Translations under genes and position numbers: made by a program
NCBI GenBank assembly: GCA_964030475.1
Contig: CAXIPT010000050.1
Coordinates: 62,001-126,000, forward strand
Direction: 5' to 3'
DNA: 64,000 nucleotides
Source of the DNA: Tethya wilhelma
Taxonomy: Eukaryota > Porifera > Demospongiae > Tethyida > Tethyidae
In this document: positions 40,852-52,054 of the stretch, in pieces
How positions within the stretch are numbered: the stretch's first letter is position 1
Layout: every line of letters starts with the position of its first letter
Notes under the pieces: model-generated
Seen by the model: the letters and a program-made list of their open reading frames with translations, nothing else
Told to the model about the DNA's origin: nothing
Databases searched by the model: none

Positions 40852-42930
40852 GTGAGTCCTAGTGATCTTGAAGCTCAACTCAACGACAATGGCTACTCTG
40901 CTACTTTGACAGTTCAACAACCACCTGGTTTAGTCACTGACCACAGATATTCAGTACAGACCCACAGACCTCAAATATGCAGACAAGGCAGTGATCAGTG
41001 GGAAGATATTGGGGGAAAGTTTAGAGTTACATTCACTTCTGGAAAAACACAAGCTTGTGTATACAGAGTAGAACTTACACAAAATGTGACCCTGTTTGGC
41101 AGTACGGTGAAGTTCAGGATACTGGCTGAGACTGGAGACCCATTCACCAAGCTCTACAGCAAACCCATCTCTGTGGAACTACCTCCAATGAGTATGTGTC
41201 TACACTTACTAAGTATCATTTACTGTTCTTTCTTCAATACAAGCCTAGTTGCTGTAGCTAGGTAGAATAGACTTCCAATTACATCTTTGAACCTTTCTTA
41301 CTTATGATTGTGCTATAAGTACGGCATGCCACTAGTTATTGTCTGTTGCAATTAATTTTATTTGTTGTTACTATTCTCCCCATTACAGCTCTACCAGTGT
41401 TGAAATTAGAAAGCAGTCAAGAGCGCCGTCCATTTCTCGCGAAAACAACAACTGTATCTTGGAGTGACATCCAACCTCCAGCTACTTCCAAGCAGAACCT
41501 GGCTGAAGACACCAACCATCCTGCATCTCTGCCCAATTTTGATGGCTACAGTGTTAAGGTTTACAAGCGACACGAAGAACTACAAGACTGTAATGAAGAG
41601 ATTGATACAAAACGATTGCAGATTGAGATTGATCAAGAGAAACGCACGGCATCATTCAAGACTGGACCAGGAGAATATGAGGTGTGTGTCATTGCTAATT
41701 TTGAAGGAGGAGAATCAGTGGCAAGTGAATTGGAAAAAGTTGTTGTCAAAAAACGTAAGTATATAAATTTCAATAGCCATGTACTACGTACAGTTCAGAC
41801 AGTATGATGTTTTCCAAATAATGCCTACTTTGTATGTAAGATAATGTTTATTTGTTATAACCATGTACTGTACCTAATGCTTAGAGCTACAGTAGCTTAT
41901 TCTGTTTTTTGTTGTTGTTGTTGTTTTGTTTTATTCAGCTCGCTGCACGTATTGTGGTTTGTTTTCATTGGTATTTCTACTCCTCCTCTTCTTTCTGGCA
42001 CTGACTGCCTTCTTAGCAGTAGCTCTGATACCTACGCCACTCTATCGTACACAACTCTATGGAAATGACGTCGTTGAATGTGCCGACAGCAGTCCATTCA
42101 TAATCCGCTTTCTATATTCAACCTGGAAGTTTACCGAGTGTCCGAATCCTCTAGAGTCCGCTTACAATGACATCAATGCAACTGTGATACCAATCAATGG
42201 AGGGAAAAAAGGAGAAGTGTTCGAAATTGTATCAAAAAATGGAACATTCTCCTCAGGGCAATACCCCTTGCCTTATCCGTCCATAGAGCCTACTTACGTG
42301 TTTGACAGATACCTTGTACAGGATTCAACAGTCAACTTTGAGTTGTGTGCAACCACAAAGCAGTCAAGCTCCTCTCCTATTGTTATCGAACTCTTTGAAA
42401 ATTTCACTGACTTTGCAAGTTTCGTACGTACAGGAAGCGAGAGAAACATTCTTGAAACATTTCAAGTTTTTCTTACACAGACTGATGATGTTTGTCAAAA
42501 CATTTCGTACTTAGTTAAAGAATCAACCTACCTCTATTTTGCATTTTACACCCCTGTTGATATCTCGATGAATATAACCACGGTGCTTGGTGAAAGGAAA
42601 TACCTAAACTCAAGTGGAAGTTGGAAGTACAAGATACGCCAAGAAACTGGTGCCGTAAGTGTCCCGATAAGTTTATTCAAGAGAGAAACAGTTCTCTGTT
42701 ACAGTAACACCATCAACTATGGTAGAGATCGTACCCACATCTGTGCTACTCCATCACTAGGACCTGTGGCACTGACTGCAATTGGGTTGCTGTGGTTGGT
42801 TGTCTCGGTGACTGTGGTTGGCTGTTACTGCTGCTGCACTGGGAAATGCAAGAGGAACAAGAAAACTAGTAGAGCTAGATATGGTAGAGGCAACTATAGA
42901 AGATTACCCAATACCACCGTGCAAGTGTAA
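37303..42930 (+). CDS. Membrane-anchored caspase-like protein A, 8 exons, 909 aa
   Basis: Exons 37303-37396, 38055-38105, 38260-38295, 39238-39291, 39494-40291, 40853-41191, 41389-41754, 41939-42930; all seven introns are phase 1. Residues 1-78 are a flexible tail built from mini-exons. Residues 79-344 are a caspase-like (C14) domain with His178 and Cys227 as the likely dyad. Two Fn3/Ig-like domains span 345-579. TM1 is about 584-608, a glycosylated ectodomain about 610-850, TM2 about 853-879, and a basic 30-residue tail ends TTVQV. The lack of a signal peptide puts the caspase part in the cytosol. Expected role is ligand- or membrane-controlled proteolysis; this is inferred. The small exons between 36950 and 37300 are probably 5' UTR (a donor at about 37031). 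Confidence 0.72.
38564..39161. repeat. MITE family 1 (598 bp), TA flanks
   Basis: TIRs GCCTCGTTCCCAGGCTCCTC and GAGCCTGGGAACGAGGC with TA on both sides. It lies in intron 3 of the caspase-like gene A. A (CT)n run interrupts its right subterminal part. Confidence 0.75.
39494..40291 (+). CDS. Caspase-like domain exon of gene A
   Basis: One exon encodes the whole 266-residue domain. Core strands: FALVVIGK, ARLILHNP, VTTYFMGHSVNG with the catalytic-type His (codon 39790), FHYIDCCRIGE with the Cys before Arg (codon 39937), AAVIYSTQPGQIAYTG, and WASDGVGVFTREFAQLI near the C-terminus. The H...DCCR layout fits the caspase/paracaspase fold. The His is followed by Ser-Val where the other two genes have a Gly. 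No p20/p10 linker with Asp-rich sites is obvious. Confidence 0.75.
40424..40636. repeat. MITE family 3 (about 213 bp)
   Basis: Inverted ends TACCGTATAGCTAGAAAT and ATTTCTAGCTATACGGTA enclose imperfectly palindromic AAATTTTCGCGGA-type sequence. In the intron after the caspase exon. A related element is at 56838 and a fragment at about 14890. Confidence 0.75.
40822..40852 (+). repeat. (CA)n microsatellite forming a splice acceptor
   Basis: The CA run ends in CACAG, which is the acceptor of the first Fn3-like exon (exon start 40853). It occupies the position where a pyrimidine tract is expected. Confidence 0.7.
40853..41754 (+). CDS. Two Fn3/Ig-like exons of caspase-like gene A
   Basis: Exons 40853-41191 (113 aa) and 41389-41754 (122 aa), both phase 1/1. 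The second shows the usual beta-sandwich features: TTTVSWSDI, YSVKVYKRH, ASFKTGPGEYEVCVIANFE. They match the two domains of gene B (46241-46570 and 47833-48165) in order, size and phase. Their place on the caspase side of TM1 implies a cytosolic location, unusual for Fn3-type domains. Confidence 0.6.
41939..42930 (+). CDS. TM1-ectodomain-TM2 exon of caspase-like gene A
   Basis: 330 residues. RCTYC precedes TM1 (LFSLVFLLLLFFLALTAFLA). The loop has six sequons (NAT, NGT, NFT, NIS, NIT, NSS) and shares YLYFAFYTPVDISMNITT and ETVLCYS...DRTHIC with gene B (YLYFALVVPINTTLTVT, EVVLCRT...DRTHIC). TM2 (ALTAIGLLWLVVSVTVVGCY) leads into Cys-rich and Lys/Arg-rich residues that fix the tail inside. Confidence 0.75.
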
Positions 42931-43228
42931 TATTACTTGAGAAATCGTCACTTCGGATTCTGCAGCGAGCCTATGCATATGTTCGAACTGCACTGCTGCT
43001 GACAACTCAACATGTAATACAGATGACAACTGTTTTAATGCATACTGATATTTAGGTCTAGATGTAAATACTAGTCTCCTAATATCAACTACATAATAGC
43101 TATAATTATACTGTGGTTTTTGTTCAAATAATTTATGGTACATTGTTAGCCTCGTACCCCTGCGTTTAAAAAAATTAAACTTGTGGTAGTTACTAGTACA
43201 TTGTATAATTATCTATACTATCAATCAT

Positions 43229-43634
43229 GATAACGCTGACGCAACTAATTACGTAATTATTATTTTATAACTTCACTGATGAGTGTGTCGTGCGAGGCAA
43301 GCAAACATCCGCGCACATACCACGCTCAATCCGCGCAGTTGCATTGTTGAGGTGACATCTATTGTCTCAGTGACTGCATGTGGTTGGCTGTTATTGGCTT
43401 ATTACTGCTGCACTAGGAAGAGCAAATCTAGAAGGACTAAGAAGACTAGTTGAGCTAGATATGGTAGAGCCAACTATAGATTACCCAATACCACTGTGCA
43501 AGTGTATTACTGAAGTTTATAGTATGTAATACCCAATGCATCTGCGCGGATGTTTGCTTGCCTAGCTCGCGCGACACACCCATCAGGTGATAATTACGTA
43601 ATAATAATTTTAGCTGCGTCAGCATGCTGAGGTA
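43229..43634. repeat. Inverted-repeat element enclosing a copied gene fragment
   Basis: Arms of about 85-95 bp (GCTGACGCAACTAATTACGT ... GGCAAGCAAACATCCGCGCA on the left, its reverse complement at 43537-43634 on the right, about 80% identical) surround 43375-43510. That interior is a degenerate copy of the 3' end of gene A (TM2 and tail, compare 42805-42932) in the same orientation. Confidence 0.7.
43375..43510 (+). pseudogene. Captured fragment of caspase-like gene A 3' end
   Basis: It matches GTCTCGGTGACTGTGGTTGG through the end of the reading frame of gene A with substitutions and a TGA replacing an Arg codon in the tail (ACTAGTTGAGCTAGATATGG). It has no start and no splice partner, so it is non-coding. 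Confidence 0.75.
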
Positions 43635-43789
43635 TATGTATATAGGTCCCCGCAACAACTGCACAACAACTGAGCCGCTAGCTTGACAGACATCCGAATG
43701 TGATGTCCACTCAGGACAGAAGCTTTCTCCTTTGGCTTTGTCCTTACACTACTGAAGAAGTGGAAGCTTTCTAGTAAAATTAGCTAGTT

Positions 43790-44592
43790 ATGGACTCTGA
43801 CTCGGAGCTATCTATGATGCGAGGTGCTGTAGTTGGTGTTGCCACGGCTACTGTTGGTGCACAGGATGATATCGCATCAAAACGTAAGTTCCAACTTTAT
43901 TTATACACTGTCATTCACAGGCAGGTTCCCTTTTAGTGAGCAAAAATCACAGGCCCGGAGCCTCCTCAGGATGAGTGATACGGCCTGCATATCGCCGCCG
44001 AAGGCGGTGACTCAAGCTAGGGGGGTCTGGGGGCATGCCTCCCCAGAAAAAAATTTGCGTTTTGCACGTTTTTAGGTGCACGTTTTTAGGTGAATTCTGG
44101 GGCATTTTGAGGCATATTTCAGTCTTAGTTTCCAACGCTTCAGTCTTATAGATTTACTGACTTGATTCTGCTGAGATAGAGTTAGTGAGGATGACTGGCT
44201 TAGCAGAATACAGTCTGCTCAAGACATGTACATTCAAGCGTATTGCTAAGTACATTCAATAAGCTATAGCGCTAATAGTTTTAGCTACGTAGAATAAGTG
44301 GGAGGGGCTACCGAAAGAGGGTGTAACAGGTGTGCGTTAACAAGAGAATTAAAGTGAAAACGACTCTGAGCGTGTACGTAGCTTGTAGCTGTTGAAAGCT
44401 TCTAATTTACACAGCACAAAAAGAGCAGCATGAAAGTAAAGTAAGATCTTTTGCTTTTAAGAAGCTTAATCTTCCAAAATAGGTACGGCCATGGCCTTAG
44501 CTGCCGCACCTATGCCGCCGGCCCTGAATCACTAAGTTGAAAATGGTGCCTTGTCACGGTACAGAGAGTTGCTGAGAGTAGTCATTTGTCTA

Positions 44593-44631
<39 letters not shown>

Positions 44632-47600
44632 GATTGATAATATCTCTAGAGAGGCAGTTTTTCAGAATTCTTAGAAACCCATTGTCACTGATGAGATGTT
44701 ATGCTTTTAGAAGCTATAGGTTATTAAAACTCAGAATTCTATAATAATTATAAAGTTTTTTTTATGTGTGTTCTAAATGCAGTAAGTTTTGCATGAGGTC
44801 ACGCCTATTGATCTAGCAATAGACATGTATAATGCATTTATTAATCCTCAGCATGTGTACATAACATGTCCAGAGGAACATCCTCACCATCCTTCCATGT
44901 AGGATCATTTCCAGGCTCTCTCCCTATACACACTGAAATAGGAAGGGAAATATTCGAGAGCCTGGTACGTGAAATCACATAAAAGACGTTGTCCGTAGAT
45001 AGACATTAAAAAGAGTTTTTATGGTTTCTCTACTAGTCTAAGAGCAATTAAGTAATTTTTCTACATGCTACGTCATTTACGTGATTTCATGTACCAGGCT
45101 CTCTCCCTTTCTTGTAAAATTTTTTTTGATGAGCTGGCCAAAAAAGGGGGGTTCGTCCGAACCAAACCAACTACCCCTGGATCCGCCACTGTAAAGTGCA
45201 TTATGGACAGCATTAAGCACACATATAATTATATAAGATGATTCAGGTTTATGCTTGGTTGCTAGAGCTACTGGGTAGTATTATTATACATGTACATATA
45301 TATAGATGATAATGGATTTGTTTTCTTATCCATAGTTGCTCGAAGAATGCTTCATGATGCTCGCAAGAGTAACGTTTACTCTGATGAATTAGATTTCATT
45401 GTCATCTGTGGAAAGTTTCCAAGTGATGAGTTATTGGGCTTTCTAAAAATTTCTCAGCAACGATTGGCGCATATTGATCAAACTAAAGTTGAAAACCTCC
45501 TAAAAAGCACCTGTAAACCGAGGGGAGTAGCTAGTTTGATTCTACTCAACCCTAGTATTGAGTTGTTTAATGCTGTCATGGATGAGATTGTAATGTGTCT
45601 TGCTAATAATCATCAAAAGTGGTATCGTCGGCTCAGTACGTACTTCGTTGGTCACGGTGCTCGTGGTTTTGTCTGTATCAATGACAAAGACACTATCGAA
45701 ATCAATGAAGTTATTAAAAGGTTGAATATGCCAAAACTACGGGAGATTCAACGCATTCTTTATTTTGAATGTTGTCGTTCAGGAGAAGAATCTTCCATTG
45801 AATATCCTGAGGAAGGTAATGTAGCTATCTTCTATGCTACACATCCTGGTAAGATATCTTACACCGGAAAGAAGGATGGCATAAGTGGCACGAGTGATGG
45901 CATTCCTATTTTCACAAGAGTGTTCTGTGAACTGGTAAAGACGTTTGAAGGTAGTTTTGAAGAGTTTGCCTGTGAGTTGAGCAGACTAACTGAAGTTGAA
46001 TTGAAAAATCAAGACTCAGATGAGTGTCAGCAGCCAATACTAGTATCCCACAACACTATTACCGGCAAGGAAGTGAATCTTGTAAACAAAAGATATCATC
46101 ACTGTGAGTTTTTTTATTTGTTGTTTGTCTAATAGTATGCATGTCAAAAGCATCATTGTAGTGATCCTCGTTACTTCTCAGTTTTCTTGTGTGCATAACT
46201 AATTTTTATTTCAGTATCATTCACTGATTTAATTTTGCAGTTCAACCACGAAACGTCAATGTTGAGACGCTGAAATCACATTCTCTAAGTGAAAATTTCA
46301 AAGTCACTTGGGAACTCGATCTCCCTACCCCTCCCCGCTTGCCTATTCTTGATGACATCCCTGTAATCCCCCCGCCTACATTGAAATCCCTCACTCTGGA
46401 GATGAAGTATGGAGAAAACTGGCAAATACTAATGGAAGTTGACCCACCAGAAAACAAAGAAGCTGTATTTTCACTTCCGTGTGGTGGAAAGTATTTGATT
46501 CGCTTGGCAGCTTATTTTGAAGAGATTGAAGGACCGGTCTATAGCGAAACTAGAGAAGTGTTCTCTGAATGTAAGTAATTTCAATTAATGCCCACTATAA
46601 CCACCCTCGATCGGCCTTGAGTTGTATTATATATACTGCAGGGTGCTTCTATTTTATTTGTAGATAGTGGTCGACCAACCAGATTGACTATTGTCACAGT
46701 CTTAACAGTGGTTGGTAAATAACGTACTGTCTGGCCATTATGATAACTGACAGCTGACTGACTTGTTACCTCTTTATACTTATATGTTATAAGCCTCGGT
46801 TCTGTGTGCTTGCCATTCTGTTTGCACATTGTCAAGTGATTCGCCTATCAACCAATTAAGCAACTTATTAATAATTAACCTTCCACTCTATTGACCAGTT
46901 TACAATTAACAAAGACATTGGGGGACGTATCAACACTTCGAAAAGTGTTAGAGATCAATTTTTGATATGTAATAGTTATAGTCCGTTCGAGCGGAATTTA
47001 CGTTGCCATAATTCTGCTCGAATGGACTATAGATCCCATCACTGATTGGTCTACGAGCGGCGCGCACTACTGATTTGCCTAGAAACAGGCTGATGTTTAT
47101 TGTCGTTTTCATTTTTTCAGAAAGAACAGAAGATAAAAATACTATATACCTGCTTTCTATCCGTCATTAATTTTTAGCAATGCCAAAGTCCACCACTGTA
47201 TTACGACCAGGAAGACGTAAGAGGTAGGCTCCTCCCTTGTCCAGAAAAAGCGCTCGAGCATGAGCAAACTTCAACGTATCCAGAAAACTAATCTCTGCTT
47301 GTTTCAGAATAAGTGTGGCTTAGTTTCAATAGCCTACGCTAAGCCAAAAACAGTTGACAGTAAACTCTCTTTCAGAAGTAGCGCGTGGTGCAGATTCGTT
47401 TTGTAATAGTCCAAGGTTCAAGTTTGCAAACCCAACCCACTTGTTAATAATGGCTTCAAATTCAATGCTCTACAGTATTCCAAAGGAACATTGTGTATAA
47501 ATTTTTATCCATGCATCGTGTCACTATAGGCTTGTGTAGAGCTAGTTTGAAAATTGTTTCCAAGGAAGATAATTTTTATTCCTACATGGATGTACAAGCT

Positions 47601-50600
47601 ATATCAAGCCAACAAGCAGAAATCATTTGAATATGCAAATTACTACCCTGAGGGTGGAATTATGGCCATAACCACCCTGCTATTTTGTCAGAGGGTTGGA
47701 ATTATGAGCCATAACCACCACTTCCATATGGGAGAAAATGTATTAGATGGGATTTATGTATGCACATAAACATAAACAGTATAAAAATATCCTTGTATAC
47801 TTACATACACACACATGTACATGTACACATAGTGAAACCTGTACTACATGTAAATCTTGACCAGAAATGGTTGCCTCCCTGCAAGAATATTGTCAAAGTC
47901 TCTTGGACCCACACCCTCCCTCCTGCTCCTGTTGATGATGGCTCTAACGTAGCTCAGCTAGAGGAGTATATCGTAAAGACCAAACTCAGGAGTGGTGACA
48001 ACCAGTGGGAGACTCCTAAAGGAATTCAAGTTAACAGGGACAATAAGGAGGCATTGTTTCAGCTTCAAACACCTGGGGAGTATGATGTGCGAGTCTTGGT
48101 AGGATTCAGTGAAGCAACTAAAGAACCTGTGTACAGTGAGGTGGAACAAATCGAGGTTCCGAAACGTAAGTGAAATTTTGCTTACATCAGGAGCTTAAAT
48201 AATAATATAAATACTAGGGTACACATGGTACAAATCCTCGCTCAGCGTGCACGCCTTTTTCTTTTGTTTTCAAGTATTTAGAACAAAGTCAGGGTCTTCA
48301 ATTTCGAAAACGCAAATCAGCTCATTTTGGGGAAAGCCGGCTAGAAGCAGAAATCTGACTTATAAAGCAAACTCGATGAGTTTTACATCCATAGCAAATC
48401 TATACTACCAGTTTTTTAGAGCTAAATTGAAGTAAAGAGAAGTTAGAATTCAGTCTTGGGTTGTCAATTTTGAAAACTAAAATCAGGTGATTCGTGCTGG
48501 CGTCGAGACAACCAGCTGGAAGCAGAATTTTGATTTATACAGAGAACGTAGACAGTCCTACCTTAGATGTAAGTGAGCACACGAAGTTATTCCGTCTGAA
48601 CTTGAAGCTAGAGCGACTTAGAGGGACTTTCAAATTTTGCCCAAACACACCACCACCACCACCACCACCACTTTTCTCTGAAACCTGAAACCTTAGAGTT
48701 TTAAGTGTGCATTATGCAAGCTACTTAGGCTTATAATAACAGCTGACCACGTATTATTAGGTGGTATTATTAGGCGAGTAACAGTAATATGGGCAGTAAT
48801 TGGTACAACGTATAAACAAAAAACGTCAGAGAATAGGAAAAAAATCATAACTTTTATTTTAGTAACAAAACATTGCTTAGAATAGTGACACAGTTCCTTT
48901 AATTACCAGTTTACTATGGATACTTGGCGATATGTACAGTACAGGACTACTGGTTTACAGTACACATTCTATAGCAAAGTGGTTTACATTACTACACATG
49001 GTGTATATGTCTTACCTGAGTTAGCACTCACTTTTCTGTGAATAACTCACAAACAGAAAATGCAAATTGGACAGGACTTGGACGAATCTGCTCAGCTCTC
49101 CAGCCCAAACAAAATATATAAAAACGCTTTGCTGCTCTTCTTGAAACTTGGAGAAACAAAACTCACCATACAAAGCAATGCGAGCCGTTTAGCATTCTTT
49201 CTAATTAACGCTGCTCTCACCTTTGAATCATGTGACATTTACTAGAGCATCCGTAGAGCTCACGTGCACTTTGTTTATCCTGCTGCATATTCTTCGCATT
49301 CATCACATGGACGGTCAACCAGATGGACTACTCAGCTCAGACAGAGTATAGTGAAGTGGTTTGTATACCATGAGGAGATATGATACGAGCAACCATTTGC
49401 CAGCTCAGCAAAGGCGCACTTGTATCGTACCTCCTCTAGGTTTGTACATTGCTTGTACCTTTTAGTGATATTCCTTACAGTTTATTCCGCAAAAATTTGT
49501 ACCCTGACCTATAAATTGTTAGTGTCACGGTCGGTCACTTACATTAAAATCAATGCACTCACCAGAATATTGGGGGGAGCCTGAATATATCATGCACAGG
49601 CATGCAGCTGTATCACTCACAAACTGACCACGGTTGTAATTGTTTGTGCAGAGGAGCAAAATATGTATACAAACCACTCCAAGCTTTCTCACATAAACAC
49701 AATATCAATTAATTCGGGGCCTTAATGATGTACTGTACATGTCGCCAAGCTAGTATCTATAGATCTATAAATCTAACCCAAGTTCAGTTCATTCAACAAA
49801 AATGAATTTTGTAGTTCATATAATGCTGTCTTTCAGGTTAAAAATAGTAAATAAACACAAAATAGAGGTGGTACACTGACTGTTACAATAACACCCCAAT
49901 AAAGGACATACCCTGAATAACAGACACCGGGCTGTGTCTTAAGGGTCCGCAATTCGGAGAGTCTACTGTACATATACACATGCATACTAGCTAGCACACG
50001 CATGCATGCAGAATGGTATTGGCTTTAATAATTATTTGTTACTATATATACACAAACTTTCCTCAGGCTCGCCGCGGGCATCATTTTGATCCCACTAGTT
50101 TTGTATGATTAATTTTGTATGTGTCATCATCAAGTTATTAATTCCTGTAGGTTGTTCTAATTGGTGGTGTTGTCTTTCTGTGATACTTCTGCCCCTGTTC
50201 TTCTCTGTCGTCGGGTTTGGTCTAGTAGCGGGATTGTTGAAGGGTAACCCAACAAAGGTCACTTATTTCCAGATGTATGAGGATAGCACCATTGAGACCT
50301 CAAATAGCTTGTCATCTCTCGATCGTTACTTGTACTCTTCTTGGAATTTAAGTGAATGTCCTATTCCTCCTGAAAATCCCTACAACAACATCTTTTGTGC
50401 TGTTTTTCAAGAGAATGAAGTCACCAAGTATCAAAGCAATTTTAGTGACTCTAATACTGCTACCTGTCAGTTTAAGGCTAATGATCGTTACATACTGTAC
50501 CCATTTAGAAGAAATATGTGTGCTGGAAATGATTGGCCGAACACTCTCACAGAGATCTATATGGCCAAAGGTTCCACAGCTTACTTTGAACTCAAGCTTT

Positions 50601-51208
50601 CTTTATTTCTTCAGCACACAAACTTGCTATCTTCTAAAGTGTACATCTTCTACAACTACAATGACTTTAACAACTTTGTTCTCTCAGGAAAAAAAATTAA
50701 TGTGGTGAAGATGCTTATCCCATCTGAGTCTGTCTCTGATAGAAAACCACCGGTGGTTCTCTTCAAGTACACGGTTCAGAAATCGTCCTATTTGTATTTT
50801 GCCCTCGTTGTTCCCATTAATACCACTCTCACTGTCACTTCAAATCTTGTGATATGGCAATACAATGAAGACTGGGGCAACAGAATTGAGTATCAGATCG
50901 ATAAAGAGAGTAATACAACAATCCCTATTGACAGGAATCATGGAGAGGTAGTATTGTGTCGTACTCCTGCTGCTATGGCAGATCGTACTCATATCTGTGT
51001 CACAGGTGTATCTGGGAAGTTTATTCTTATGATTGGGGGTGGTGTGTTTGCTGGGATAGTTTTTATTATTGTCACGGTGTGTGTTTGTGTTATAGTTCTA
51101 TTTTTAAAAGCTAAACTATGTAAGAGGTGTACAACCTGTGGTATTGGAGGAGATGATGACTCTAATCATGAAGGAGATCTTTTATTACCACCCTGTGATG
51201 ATAACTGA
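43790..51208 (+). CDS. Membrane-anchored caspase-like protein B, 5 exons, 860 aa
   Basis: Exons 43790-43883, 45336-46103, 46241-46570, 47833-48165 and 50151-51208; all four introns are phase 1. Residues 1-31 are a short acidic/Ala tail. The caspase-like domain covers 32-287 (His138, Cys178), two Fn3/Ig-like domains 288-508, TM1 about 515-540, ectodomain to about 795, TM2 about 797-829, and an acidic tail with DDDSN and PPCDDN follows. A 39-nt phase-1/1 candidate exon (47178-47216) could add 13 residues between the Fn3 domains. Same architecture as gene A, 860 bp downstream in the same orientation, so tandem duplication is likely. The tails differ strongly (basic in A, acidic in B), suggesting different cytosolic partners. 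Confidence 0.72.
43946..44524. repeat. Probable DNA-element copy in intron 1 of gene B
   Basis: The left end (TCACAGGCCCGGAGCCTC) and the reverse complement of the right end (GCCGCACCTATGCCGCCGGCCCTGAATCA) are weakly inverted. The interior contains AGGGGGGTCTGGGGGCATGC, which I recall from dispersed invertebrate repeats. Boundaries and class are uncertain. Confidence 0.35.
44584..44632. repeat. (GTCT)n microsatellite
   Basis: About eleven tetranucleotide units in intron 1 of gene B. Confidence 0.9.
44908..45112. repeat. MITE family 1 relative, degraded
   Basis: CCAGGCTCTCTCCCTATACA on the left and GTACCAGGCTCTCTCCCTTT on the right surround an inverted GTGAAATCACATAAA/ACGTGATTTCATGTAC pair. 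The outermost TIRs are worn. The following sequence to 45190 includes a CTGGATCCGCCACTG-type repeat fragment. Confidence 0.5.
45336..46103 (+). CDS. Caspase-like domain exon of gene B
   Basis: 256 residues, phase 1/1. It begins ARRMLHDARKSNVYSDEL, nearly shared with gene C. The active-site elements are STYFVGHGARG with a GHG His (codon 45653) and ILYFECCRSGEE with Cys before Arg (codon 45773). NVAIFYATHPGKISYTG and GTSDGIPIFTRVFCELV follow. Both dyad residues are present, so activity is plausible. Confidence 0.78.
46982..47028. repeat. Short perfect-type hairpin in gene B intron 3
   Basis: TATAGTCCGTTCGAGCGGAA pairs with TTCTGCTCGAATGGACTATA around a short loop. Possibly a solo end-to-end remnant of a palindromic element. 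Confidence 0.6.
47178..47216 (+). CDS. Candidate 39-nt cassette exon of gene B
   Basis: A TTTTTAG acceptor and an AGAC/GTAAGA donor bound 39 nt, which is phase 1 in and phase 1 out, and would insert 13 residues (MPKSTTVLRPGR core) without changing the frame. Gene A lacks a counterpart here. It could also be chance. Confidence 0.3.
48815..48897. repeat. MITE family 2, half element
   Basis: It matches the right half of the element at 11791 (AAAAAACGTCA..., TTTATTTTAGTAACAAAACA, AGTGACACAGTTCC). No left arm is visible. The rest of the 48166-50150 intron has no recognised feature apart from a (CCA)n run near 48650. Confidence 0.65.
50151..51208 (+). CDS. TM1-ectodomain-TM2 exon of caspase-like gene B
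   Basis: A CSNWWCC cysteine cluster precedes TM1 (LSVILLPLFFSVVGFGLVAG). The loop has sequons (NLS, NFS, two NTT) and shares YLYSSWNLSECPIPPENPYN with the YSTWKFTECPNPLESAYN of gene A. The DRTHIC motif lies just before TM2 (GGGVFAGIVFIIVTVCVCVI). The tail has CKRCTTC and is acidic at the end. Confidence 0.75.
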
Positions 51209-51259
51209 ATTTTGTACATTTCCTTTTGTCAATTGCTCAGATGTTATTATACCTGTCAA

Positions 51260-51261
<2 letters not shown>

Positions 51262-51305
<44 letters not shown>

Positions 51306-51306
51306 A
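51262..51306. repeat. (CT)n microsatellite in the gene B 3' region
   Basis: CT dinucleotides about 55 bp after the stop codon. The reading frame over it (51138-51443) is an artefact. 51310-52050 is AT-rich with nothing recognised. Confidence 0.9.
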
Positions 51307-52054
51307 GCTCTCTGACTTCTCCGGCTTTCAGTCTGTGTGTATTAGCTATATCATTATACCTTTTTGCACAATGTTTTTATTGTAATTTTTATCCCCATTA
51401 CGGTATTGTTCTGTGTGCAGAAATATTTTTTTTATACTCATGAAATTTTTTAAAATTCACGCATGGTTACATATATACGACTCTATATAACTATGACCGA
51501 TTGATCTATATAATTATATTATATAACACAATGACATATATAAATATTATACACTGTATGTGTGCAAAATTAATGTGCATGATATCTCTCTTGACCAGTC
51601 GAATTGCCAATGTACACATTTAATTTTTAAACCAGAAGTCGACCACACCCCTATGAATATTTGTCAGTTTTCTGAAATTGTCTTGCCTTGTTTTCTGCAG
51701 ACAATATATATCTCCTAATTTATAACCTTCTTTGGGTGATCTCCTTGAAGCTTGCACCACCAAGTTTTACTACTGCTGTAGTCTAGTAATGAAATGCATT
51801 TTATACAGAACTATGTTGGCAAAATTGTCTTCAGCAGCAGCTTCACAACATATCAACCAAAGTGAAACTGAATTTAATTAGCTGTGTTTTCACCCTCTGA
51901 ACAGCAGTTTGCAGGAAATTAGGAAATTGATAATCCACAAACTGATATAGTGTAATGGTAATGCTAACAAATCATAAAATAAAATTTTTGTTCCCATTCT
52001 CCCTTGCTGCTACTATATTAATTGGTGTACTGCACTGAGAATGAGGTGACACGG

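Noticed and set aside
51138..51443. Plus-strand ORF after gene B
   Set aside because: Out-of-frame overlap with the tail of gene B followed by a CT repeat.
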